A stretch of 64,000 bases of DNA from positions 765,501 through 829,500 of the forward strand of contig OZ005699.1 in assembly GCA_963930775.1 (NCBI GenBank), given 5' to 3'. Position numbers and translations under genes: made by a program. This DNA comes from Cliona cf. orientalis (lineage: Eukaryota > Porifera > Demospongiae > Clionaida > Clionaidae). The notes below the pieces were generated by a model. That model had not been told where the DNA came from. It did no database searches and saw only the letters and a program-made list of their open reading frames with translations. How positions within the stretch are numbered: position 1 is the stretch's first letter; every line of letters begins with the position of its first letter. This document shows, piece after piece, positions 1-11,311 of this stretch.

Positions 1-59
1 AATTATGGTATTGTTATAATACTGTAGTTAGACGTTATAGACTGTAAGATATCATGTAC

Positions 60-1160
60 CAGTAGCTGGTAATCCCAGCTGTCGACAAACAACAAAAGCA
101 TTCTGGTAATTCCAACTGTTATCACACACTGCCTTCCAAGTCCTACCACTGCAGTATTCAACTGTCCCAGCCTCCGGTACAACCCCACCACGCAGCTGTA
201 CACTGCCACTTAAGCCTATAATATTATATGAAAGAGAAAGCATTGTGGCACTTAGTCTAATTATGCTCATAGCATACATTATTGAGAGAAATATTACAAT
301 TATGGTATGTTTGAATTAAATTTTTGAACTCACAAGAACCACAGTTGACAATAACTATGTCGTAATAACAAGATGATGACACATCCCCATAGAGTGTGTA
401 ATAGCACTGTGATAGGGAGGACTCAGCTCCAGAACAAGAGAAAGAAAATTCTATTGAGCGTGCCGATGTCAACGAACTGCTTGTACCTACAATTAAATTT
501 TGTAGTATGGCCAGAAAAAAATTAACATTATTTTGTATACCCAAATCATACGTATCTCACTGTAAGACAAATGGTTGTGATATCCAAGTTGATGACAAAG
601 GACTTCAGATTCTTGAGCACCCCAAGACCTGGTATAACGGTTACACACTGGCAGCCATCCGAGGGATGTCAAAACTTCCACCCTTCCTGAATATACAGCC
701 GAGCCATTACCAAGTCGTGCATCATAGATGGTGAAAGTGTCCACACCTAATAATTCATGCAATTACCGTGTATGCTCAATTATTAAAATAATAACTGTCA
801 CAATAAGCTGAAAGTTATTACAGTATTGTGCGAAGAGTGACCACAAACAATCTCTAGATCTTTCTAGATTTGACGTAGCAGCTGTCATAGTGGCTGTATA
901 ATTATATACACATAGTGCATGGGGCCTGAATAAGAGTACCATCATAGTGTATATTATATACATGCATCGGGTTTCTAGTAAATCTTTTCACGCCGTATGG
1001 CCACAGGTTTGACGTCAAATCTAGAAAGAGTACCTTGTGTGCATTATATATACCCTAGCTAGCTATTATTTTAATGTACTCTAGATTGTGCCACTGAGTA
1101 CTGCTTACCACTCTGTAGTGAAAACAGATAGAGTAGGAAGATAACTGGCTCGTAGACCAT
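60..1160 (-). CDS. SRCR-A: 5' part of an SRCR-domain receptor (continues beyond window)
   Basis: Partial gene read on the minus strand. Exon 1 (1109-1160) starts at an ATG and encodes a hydrophobic signal peptide (MVYEPVIFLLYLFSLQS). Exon 2 (561-746) and exon 3 (334-486) are the two halves of SRCR1. Exon 4 (60-215) is the first half of SRCR2. All junctions have GT/AG and are phase 1. SRCR1 keeps the family cysteines (LPVC, VLC, FSC, QC, VNC). SRCR domains are disulfide-bonded extracellular modules for adhesion or ligand binding. The exon structure matches the three complete paralogues downstream on the same strand, so the missing part is expected left of base 1. It is clearly more diverged from B, C and D than they are from each other. 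Confidence 0.85.
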
Positions 1161-2486
1161 GGCGACTCAATCACTTAACCCTACGCAATCAATATTAATA
1201 TCTTGTTAATTTAATACATATTTCAACTTACTATTGAAAGCAATCGCTATAATATTATACTGCATAATAAGTATAACTATGGTATGTTGAGTAGATTTTA
1301 GACTTGATTGCTTAATAAGGAAGCCCATTATGCATGTATATGAAATAGATCATTAATTATCATCAACTGGGGCTTAAATATACTTAATATTATACAGTGC
1401 CACCCTGGCCTAATACAATACATAATCCAGTAAACATCTCCATTAATAGCGATAATATTATTACTAAGGAAAGAGAGCCGGCTTTGAATTCACAAATGTT
1501 ATACAGAGCTAGCCCAGTGCCTAATTCATCATTCCTGTCAGGAAATTGCAAAGTGGGCAACAATGAAAGGCTAAATTGGGCTGCAATGAGAAATGGCCTA
1601 GCTTGTTATTGATAAAGCGTATGACTAATAGATGCTGACTAAGCTAAAGCCATGCCAATGAAAGCTTTGCTAGTCATGAGGAAATACAAAAGGATAGAGC
1701 TGTAAATTTATAAAATATTCTGGGTAAAATATTCATTTTTCCTCCAAGTTTTCTCTGCTAATAATGATTTGTTATCAAAATAAGATGTTTTTCTATGAAA
1801 TGGACATAAGCTTACAATAATATATATATCTGGCTTATATTACATATCATGCTGTAACAATTGTTGTACCATGCAGACTGAATTGGTGCCTTTCAGTTGG
1901 CATCATCGTGTGCACCTTGTAAGAATATCCCACTAGCTTTTCAGTGAGTAACCTTCAAAGGTAGTGTATATAGGCCTTGAATCCTTAAATTTAATATGCA
2001 TGAAATTTTAATACCTATACTATCCAAAACTGGCGCTTATATAATTATTATAGCAATATTAATATTAATCGAGAGAGGGTGCACACAATATTATAATGTA
2101 GTAGCATCGCGGTTACGCTGGCTCGCGCTATACGTTTAAGTCGCCCCTTATTCCATCAGGGACTATTTATCTTTCTGAGTCCCTGATTCCATAATAACTC
2201 ACCCGATTGACAAGTTAACTACGCTCAGTGTCGATTAGTCACGATTTACTGCTGAAAGGACATCGTGCAGTCAGCGTTCCTAGCTCCTTGAATAATTTGG
2301 AATGTTAACGCTGTTTCACCGTGACGTGTAGTCATGTTCTGCGCATGCTCAGTAACGACCCCCGGTGGGGGGCGCCCTACAAAATTCGCGATTGATCATC
2401 AAAGGAATAACAACAGTTAATGATATAATAACAGTTGTCGTCTGCTGTAGATAAAGCTGAACTGTGATAAGTGTCCTGTCACGTAG
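1161..2486. other. Intergenic, upstream of SRCR-A
   Basis: No gene is supported. It is AT-rich. Segments near 1855-1895 and 2331-2480 resemble blocks upstream of SRCR-B and between C and D (for example the ATTGATCATCAAAG block at about 2391 and at 13218), so this is the shared flank of the duplicated unit. A small inverted repeat (CAGGGACT/AGTCCCTG) sits at 2152-2191. Confidence 0.5.
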
Positions 2487-2488
2487 TA

Positions 2489-4609
2489 GGGTACACGTCC
2501 CAGTTATGAGACACTAAACTTGTGACTACATTTACACAATTGTTTTTAGGAATAATTTAAGTGGTATATTTTTTAAGGACTGCCTATGTCCTCTAATACA
2601 TGGGTTATAAATATCAACTTCACTACTAAATGATGTAATTTTTTAAAAATTGTTTTGCTATCACTAGTACTGAACATATTATGGGACGCCTGTCCCTATT
2701 ATGAGACACTACCTTCCCACTGATAAAGGCAGTTATCATGAGGTGTTTTAAGGTGATGACTTACCCAATTGGTATTCTTAAAGTGAGGTTTGAGTGTTAT
2801 CCTCAAAAAAATAAGTAGTTTGATGTAACAAATTAGCAAATCTGTAAAGCTGATATGCCAAAATCGAAAATCATTGTTTCACTACAATTGAAAGCGTAAA
2901 CCCATATCAAAATAAGGTGGATGGCAAATTCAACTTAGCAGGTAATAGTTCTAATCATAGAGTCGGTAGACTCTATAAGTAGGGATGGCACGGATACTCC
3001 ATATATGTAATACATTACAAAAATCCAAATATCTCAAAACAGGTAACTCTTATGAGCTTTCTAAGTGTCAAAATCGGAATCTACAGCAAATTATCTATCT
3101 AATAAGACCAAGATCATTCATCAACTCAATTGTATATGCCAGAACCAGATGTTCAAAAAAATGGCCAATTGTCATTCTTTCTTTCTTTCTTTCTTTCTGT
3201 TTTCTTGGGCTAACTCAAGACTACCATGACCGCTCACCGTAGTTCGAACATAAATCCACTCCATTTTGGAGCGCGCACGTCTGTGGCACGCTCGTTTTGT
3301 GTTATCAGGACAGCGATTTAATAATTGTGGGTGTGTCCAGCGCTTTTGCGAGTGGGTGTGTCCGATTAGCCATTTTGTCATATAATGCGCATGCTCATAC
3401 GGTGTTGCCATGGTGAAGTCATGTGACCGATGGCAGTGGCACGCATGCGCCGGCGCTTCCACGATTGATCCAGGACATGCTCGAGCGCTCAGCTGATCTA
3501 AGCTCAGTGAACTGTCGATTATGGTGGCTACTACCAACAGCAAACTTACTGGCCTATAAAATACGCTCCCAAAACGGAAGGTTTTCGTCGTTACTTTGTT
3601 CTAAACAGCCTTCTAATCTTTCAAGTATGCCGATCAGCCAGCTTCAGGATCGAGATAACGAGGGGCGTGGCTTCAATCACTGGTCACTGGTTATCTGAGC
3701 TGTCTCGAGAATCCCACTGATGCGTGTTCAATAGTGTGTAATGAGACGTCAATAGCTATCAAAAGACTGCCTGGGATTTGCACTTCAAGTTTGAACTAAC
3801 GGTGTGTTTGGGGTACCATAGCTCATGTACCTGCCTGACTCAAAGGCTAGGATCGCACAAATATGCTGAATCAGTGATGTACCTGCTTCCCTATTATTGT
3901 TGGAGCACAGTTGGATGTAGCTAGGTCCAGAAAAAAATTTGTAAGTGCAGCTGGTTCCATGCATTAATTTTTATAACGATGAATAGGCAAACCATATTAT
4001 CAGGTCACCGTGGTATACGTACAGTCTCGTGCCCAGCCTCTGTCCCCACAAGATTAGTCAGCTAGGTGGCATTGATGAAAATTAATGACTATCATGTATG
4101 AATTACCCTAAGGGCACTAAAAAAAGAACAGTAACAAGTAAAAAAAACAATTGAATAAAATTGAAGGATGAAGTAGGGATGGCAGTGCCAAAAAATACAC
4201 AAACAAGGTTTGTAGGGATAACGTACCACATCCACTATACATCCCTACGCTTGCTTTTTGAGTAGCCGTGCACACACATTATATATGGGGCACATGCAGG
4301 AATGTTGGATCAATCATGATCAAAATATTATAGCAACACTTTACATACTGAATCAGAAGTGCATACGCGTATGATGTTAATTCTCGAGAAAAGCAAGCGT
4401 AGGGATGTATAGTGGATGTGATACGTTATCCCTACAAATCTTGTTTGTGTATTTTTTGGCACTGCCATCCCTACTTCATCCTTCAATTTTATTCAATTGT
4501 TTTTTTTACTTGTTAGGTATAATACAATGACCCCCAAACCAGAAACTTCCATCTTTGTTAATATGGATGTCCCATAATACCAACTGTCTCACAATACCCA
4601 CATATACCC
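2489..4609. mobile_element. Putative 2.1-kb TIR DNA transposon with TA target duplication
   Basis: Comparison with the flank of the next unit (13.31-13.34 kb) shows an interruption after GTCCTGTCAC and resumption at CAACTGTTG near 4612. The interrupting DNA begins GGGTACACGT and its last bases read, in reverse complement, GGGTATATGT. The first 26 bases match with 17 identities, including TGAGACA. Both ends are flanked by TA (2487-2488 and 4610-4611). A TIR-like motif recurs inside at about 2680-2710. No transposase ORF is recognisable. The higher-GC part at 3230-3720 has only unsupported ORFs, and a TTTC microsatellite lies at about 3174-3198. A younger MITE is nested at 4132-4515. TA duplication suggests a Tc1/mariner-like class, which is inference. 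Confidence 0.5.
4132..4515. mobile_element. Foldback MITE with about 127-bp inverted arms
   Basis: Left arm 4132-4258 and right arm about 4389-4515 are near-perfect reverse complements, from TAACAAGTAAAAA at the left end to TTTTTACTTGTTA at the right end, with about 130 bases of unrelated spacer. Terminal TA dinucleotides fit a TA-target element. It has no coding capacity and is nested inside the 2489-4609 element. Confidence 0.8.
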
Positions 4610-4611
4610 TA

Positions 4612-5167
4612 CAACTGTTGTCTGTGCAACTGTATCTGCTCTCAATAATGTATTTTCAATATTACGTTTAATTTTGTGCAGTGGCATGGAGCTGTGATGC
4701 ATGATCACCTACTATTGTGCTCATTAGAGTATAATCATGTGCACATACAGAAGAGCTATGGTTTAAAAATGATGTTGTTGTTATGGTAATAGGGAACTTC
4801 ACTTCCCTAGTCTAGTAATAATATTATAATAAAACTTCTTAATTAGTTGTCAATCCTGGGAAATGAATAGCTGGCTATATAATATTATAGTATTAGGAGT
4901 CATATGCATATGCATCATAGTTTCCCACTATTATAGTCTTCCGTTATTATTGAACCAGCAGAATTCTAAGTAGTCCATTAAAAATAATTCAGCATCCAAC
5001 ACACTGTGATAGTATAATACATGCAATTATTAAATGTGCACAAACTAGCTAATTATATTATACAATGGTAGCTACAACAGTTATAATAGTATGTAGCTAG
5101 CTAGCTATACTACAACAAAAATCACTCATTGTCAAACCATTATTATGTTAGCTACTCTTATAAAAAT
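4612..5167. other. 3' flank of SRCR-B, shared with C and D
   Basis: AT-rich noncoding DNA. The stretch from about 4612 to 4810 is homologous to 13330-13520 and 23030-23240, and so marks the same position in each tandem unit. No gene is seen. Confidence 0.6.
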
Positions 5168-8100
5168 TCAGAAAGTGTCATCCTCATAAATGGCGGACTG
5201 ATCACCCATTCGCATGTTCTCATAGTAACCCGGCTGATCTCGTGGTCCCATAGTCTTGTACACACTAGTACTAGTACTGGGCTTCTTTGGCTGTGGCCTG
5301 TGGGCTTTGGCTTCTGTAGCTCTCTTCAGTGACGCATCCTGACGAGCTGCTCCTGTAGCTCTCTTCAGTGACACATCCTGACGAGCTGCTCCAGCAGATG
5401 CATATCGCAGTGTATCGGTCTTCACTTCAACTCTCCTAGTATCGGGTTTATTCTCAGACTTGGCACGCTTTTTCACTACTAGAATCCTGTAAAATTATAG
5501 TGTAGACAAGGTAATAAATTTGCATACTGTTACTATAATAATATGTACTCCTGCCATTAGCAAGGTGATGATAGACGTACACTATTATCACTAGAATTAT
5601 GGCGATCACTACAGCGGTTAGAAATCCACCGAAAAACAGGCCAGCAGATGATGACATTGCTGGTTTTGTTGTGGAAATTTCACAATCTGTGCAAGCACTT
5701 GTAACAGTGAGCTGAGTTCCTCCAACTGCCATGGAAAATGGTACTTGGCTGGCGATTCTTTGGGCAATAATGGATGCAGTTTCAGAGCCTTCTTCGTTGG
5801 AATACTCCAAGATGGTGGTGTAAGTGAGATCTCCGTTTTCACAGTTAGCAGTGGAAGTTTTAAATCCATCCTGATCGAAGCTGCACTGACATTCACGTTT
5901 GATTCTCTCGATCAGTGACTCTTTTATGTGTCCAATAGCCATTTCCTGCAATGAATCTTGTGATCTCGACTATTATCTACCTATATACTATTAGCTGTAA
6001 CTTACTGAATTGATACAAATATTTGAATTCTTAACATCAAGTGTCATCCTGAAATTGGCTATAATAATAGACAGGAATTGTCAATGAGCGGTTAGTCTGA
6101 AATGCAACAATGATCACTATACCTTGCTCCTTTAAGATGGATGATTTCTTAAAAATTGCACCAGATGCATTAAGACGACAGTCGTAGAGCCCAAAAGGGT
6201 TTGCATTAATACTCTTTGTGTTTGTCTCTAGCAGTCCGTTCGATGAGGTAGCCACTGTCTGTCGATTCTTGATGAGAGAGAGCATGGAGAAGCGAGGGAA
6301 CTCAATGCTAGCTCGGCAGGTAAGAGTAGCTCCTTCGTCCCTGGTTGTAGCTTTGTTGTTGGTATCCAGGTCAAATGTTAAGTCTGAAATGTAATTATTA
6401 CAAAATTACATTATACATGATCATGACTTCAGACTTTTACCTCTGTAATACTGAATGTCCATGTATCCCTTGGCAAGTATGACAGTTGAACCAAAATAGC
6501 TTAAAACAAATTGATTGTAGTATTGCTGGCATATGGAGCCTCCAGCTTGTAGGTATGTGTTCATATTTATTCGCAGTTGCACCTCATATGTTCCAGAATG
6601 TTCGTAAGCCATGTTGAACTGCTGGAACCGCTGGCTGAGACTCAGAGTATTGTAATGACGCTGTAGTGTTGACAGGAGAGATGTGCTAGTTATGAGAATA
6701 CCATTTTTGTACCAATAAATGGAGGAATGCTCAAGTTCTTTATAATTAAGGACGGTTGCATCAGCAATGAGAGTTAAATTATCAAGGGTTCCCTGAGTGA
6801 CATAATTAACAGACTGGATGGAAATTTTCCGCACTTGGGTCTCAATATCAGAGTCAGAACAATCACCGTCCACATTGACACAAAATACGACCGGCTTCAA
6901 TACTGGATAGTGCCTCACAAGAGATAAGACCTCATCTTTGCAAGCTTCATCAAAAGGATGGACAAAGAGTTGATTGAATTGAACTTTGTATATTCCAGAA
7001 TAAATCGAACTAAAGGCTGAGATGGTTAAAGTCTTGTTGTCATTGTTTTGAATCAAGCTGGGGTCATCTCCAAATACTATCTGTGACCCATTGTGATACC
7101 AAGTCAGTCCAAGGAGAGCATCAGCAACACTGTGATCTGCTGTGTTGACCTGAAGTGTGATGTTCCTCTGCTCTGGAGAAGCTTGAATCTTTACAGGACT
7201 ATCCATACCAATGCTTGGTTTAAGGAATCCTATTTAGAGTATAGCAGAGGTATGTGTACATAATGCATATTTCACACAATCTTAAATAAAATAATACTAT
7301 ACCCTTGATACTGAGTGTTGTTCTTTTTTGTCCTAAGAGAAGATTATTACTATAAATCAAACAGTAGCTTCCAAAATTCAGGTCAGAAGGATATATTGTC
7401 AGTGTTCTGGTGCTGGTAGAGTAGGACAATCCTCTATCTATAAAATACCATCGATATCTCAGAGGATAGTTCTGACGTATTTGTGGCATAGGAGTTACTG
7501 TGCAATTGAATGTCACCTGGGATCCAATTTCATGATTATCACGATCATGAGGTGGAGGTACATGAATTTCCACTTGATAGTATGTTCTCTCTGTTAAAAT
7601 CACAAGACTTGAAGTGTGCAGACACTTTCACTGAGATGGGCAATCTGATGCTGTTGCCAAATTGGCAATGGTATCGGACTGCCCTTCTTGGCTATTAACT
7701 ATTACTGATACTGATAAATAATGGCCTCACAGTTGACTGCAAGTTATTTACCTTTGCAGAGTATGCCAACAGTTCTTCTGTGATTGCAATAACTTGTCTG
7801 GTTGTAGATTTGACATTCACTGATGTTACTGGCTCCACTGTTACAGGAAATCCCAACGAGAGGCAAATGATAGTTGGATCCAAATGGACTACCAGATAGG
7901 AACTCAAAAGCTGCAAAATAAAAAGCAATACAGTATATGCGCATGGATATAATTATCATGGCATACTTTCTGTTGGAAATCCTAGCTGCTTGCATACTAG
8001 GCGAGTTTCACCAATGTTCCAATTACTATCACAAGCCATGGCCCAGTAGCCATAAGCACAAACTTCCACTCTTCCTTCAGTTTCTTTGTGTCCATTAACG

Positions 8101-11100
8101 AGCCTGACATCACCATGATTGCATTCAGTGGGTCTTGAGCCATTGATTCCTTGGCATATCACACCAGCAGGAGTGTTAGTTTGATAGCTTGTTCCAGAAG
8201 TGAGCAATATTGTACTGTAAGAGCAGCTGCTAAGCTGTATTTCCGTCCCCCTGCATCCAAAATTTCTGGCTACAATACGACTGCTTCCTCGTCCAAATAA
8301 GTTTCCTCTGTCAGCCAGAGCCCCTTATAATAAAGCATGGATTATATAAATAACAATTATTTTTGATGAGTCAAAAATGAATTTAACTCACATTCCCATG
8401 GAAGTCCAAGTTGTCTACAGACTACCTTTGCATCTCTTGAGTCCCAGCTTGAAATTGTAATAGCACCCCAGAGTCCCTGGGTGCACAACTCAACACGTCC
8501 TTCTGATGTGCTATTACCATTCATGAGACGTACATCTCCAGCATTACAGCTGGCTGATTCATAACATCCAACAGTCATCTCATTTCGAAGGTTGCAGCTT
8601 CCAGCAGAGTATCCTGAAATAATGCTGTATGAACAGTCTTGAATAAAGCTTCCTGACTGGCGAGTACAAGTGATTCCATAGAGTGTTAAATTTCCACTAT
8701 TTCTGCTTCCATAACAGCATGATTGAGAACCAAAAGACACTAATTTAAAATACATGTTATGGTTATAGGGTACAAAATGTATAATATAATGAATCCAGCT
8801 GTAATAGATAGATTGCTTACAGGATTGTTGTCCTGGACCAATATACTGTCGGCAAAATTCTCTGGCAATTGTAGTTGATGTAGAGGAAGATCCGGTTGAG
8901 CAAACGTCACTCCAAAGACCATTAATGCATACCTCTGCTACACCAAATTGTGCTTGGTAGCCACCAAACAGACGCACTTCACCATGTCTGCATACTGAAG
9001 CTGCATGAATGTGTATATATTATAATAATAATTATAATAATTATTATAATTATGCACTTACGATCACATTTCACTCCTGCATCGTTCCCTGATGAGCAGG
9101 TATGATATCCTATGGGGCTTGAGCTTGGATATCGAGGGCAACTAAATAGTGTTCTTTCATCTCCACGGCAGTTAAGTCCACTTAAATGATAAGGCCCCTC
9201 TCCATCTCCAAAATAAGAGTTTGAAAGAGCTGTTGCATCTGTTGGATAAATTACAACATCTGATAGTGTCGTGTAAAACAAAAATTAATTTTTGCCTATT
9301 CATTTATCAATAACACACCATTACAAAGTATACAAGCATCGTAAGTTTTAACGCTGTTTACTTGTTCCTTGAAATCCCAGTTGCAGACATACTATAGCTG
9401 CATCCCAGTAGTCCCATCTATTACCACACACTGAACCCCATACTCCATCATAGCAGATCTCCACTCGACCCTCATAGGGAGTAGTACCATTCACCAAACG
9501 AACATCACCATTTGCACAACTGGATCGAACTAAAAAAATTCAGTCAAGATAATTATGGATCTACGGAGCATGTAGACCAATTTATTGTTCTCACTTGCTA
9601 CAGTAGATGGTTGACATCTCATTCCAGCATCATTTGAATGGCTGGTTCCAAAGTTGTAGGAACTAGAAGTGCTACAATCAGACAGTCTTGATTCTGATCC
9701 ATCACAGTCGAGATAGGCAAATAAAATTGGCCCAGATCCACGACCAAAATAGGAAGTATAGAACAGATCAACCCCTGTCACACAAAATTTGGTATCATAG
9801 TAGGCTTCCAATATTTCTATCATGTGAACATACTAGAGTGTGGCTGATACAATCCAAGTTGCCTACAAGCAACAATAGCATCACGATTATCCCATCCTCC
9901 ATCCCAGACTGTCCCCCACAATCCATTACTGCAGATCTCCACTCTTCCTTCATTTGCCTCCCTTCCTCCAGTCAAACGAATGTGGCCATTAATACACAAA
10001 TCTGCGGAGAAACAAGCTATATACTGGTAATCGCTGCTTACAGTATTATGGGTGCAAGCATTGGTGCTCTAGAGCAGACCTGCATACATATCATGCTATT
10101 GTTGAGTGTACCTGTGATTACATCTCCTTTACAGCGCACACCAGCGACAAAACCACTATTACATGGTGATGATAGTGATGTCGATTGACAGCTAGAAAGC
10201 ATAGACTCATTTCCAAAGCAGTTGAAATACATGCTTGATGGAAAAGGATGGGCTCCAAAGTATGAACTTCGATATCGAGCAGCATCTGTATAATATTATT
10301 ATGTATGTGTAATAATTACACCTGTTGGCTGTTTCCTATAGCATCAATCTTTTTTCGTAATATATAATTGCCCTCTACCAGTGATCTTAGGGTGGGGTAT
10401 AATGATGAAAGGGCATCAACTCATGTTGACTCATACACCCTATATATATCTCTATGACATGCATGTCAGTCAAAGCCGGTTCAGTCATGTTAGATGAACA
10501 GTAGCTATAAGCCTCGGAGCAGTAATAATAATGCCTAGCTATTTACATTGCAGTGTTCACCTGTGGCTGGGAACCCCAGCTGTCGACAAACGACAAAAGC
10601 ATCTTTGTAGTCCCAGTTACTGTGACACACAGCTCTCCATGTTCCACCACTGCAATATTCAACTGTCCCTGCCTCTGGTATAACACCTCCACGTAACTGC
10701 ACACTACCACTTGAACCTGTATTTGCAATGTGTGTACCAGGGATTATATTATTCCAGAGTTGGTATTAGTATGCTCACGAATGCATTAACCTACAGGGAA
10801 CACAATAAACAGTATTCATGTAGCTGCAAGTTGATTGCGTCTCATGAGAGAATGTGTAAGGGCATTGTGAAATTGAAGATTCACTGCCAGAACAAGAGAA
10901 GGAATACCATAATGAGCTACTAGATGATGATGTTCTACCTACAGAAGAACAATGCATTTGTATGACTTCATATCTGATCATACGTACGATGTATGACATT
11001 CTCACTATAAGAGGAATAAGAATATCCAAGTTGGCGACAGAGAACTCTGGATTCAAAAGCATCCCAAGAAGACGCACACACTGGCATCCAACCACGCTGG

Positions 11101-11311
11101 GTCAAAACCTCTACCCTTCCTGAAGTTATAGGTGAAGTTGAGCTACTGCCAAGCCGAGTATCATAGATGGTAAAACCATTCACACCTGTTATGGGTGCAT
11201 GCATAGTAAAGGAATTAGTACAATGCTACCTATAATAATTACGTTCCATGGCTGCATACCGTTCTGTAATACAAACAGAAAGAGTAGGAGGATAATTTGC
11301 TTGTATATCAT
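5168..11311 (-). CDS. SRCR-B: seven-SRCR, four-Ig transmembrane receptor with tandem YxxM tail
   Basis: Exons in coding order: 11260-11311, 11006-11185, 10795-10938, 10561-10716, 10112-10285, 9834-10001, 9595-9774, 9362-9529, 9062-9238, 8821-9000, 8392-8739, 7967-8323, 7752-7910, 7303-7590, 6441-7229, 6123-6383, 6006-6058, 5549-5945, 5168-5478. These sum to 4542 nt (1513 aa) with every GT/AG phase consistent. Residues 1-17 are the signal peptide, 18-814 are seven SRCR domains, 815-1260 are four Ig-like domains (the middle two share one exon), 1279-1368 are a Cys-containing membrane-proximal domain of unknown family, and about 1380-1403 are the TM helix. The tail carries YKTM (1484) and YENM (1496), spaced 12 residues apart, and IYEDD near the end. 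YxxM is the PI3K p85 SH2 consensus when phosphorylated. The tail also has a tandem SLKRAT duplication absent from C and D. A cell-surface recognition or adhesion role is inferred. Confidence 0.9.

Noticed and set aside
3172..3698. Two overlapping ORFs of 123 and 91 aa
   Set aside because: No start context, domain or homologue in the other units; they lie inside a transposon-like insertion and overlap each other on opposite strands.
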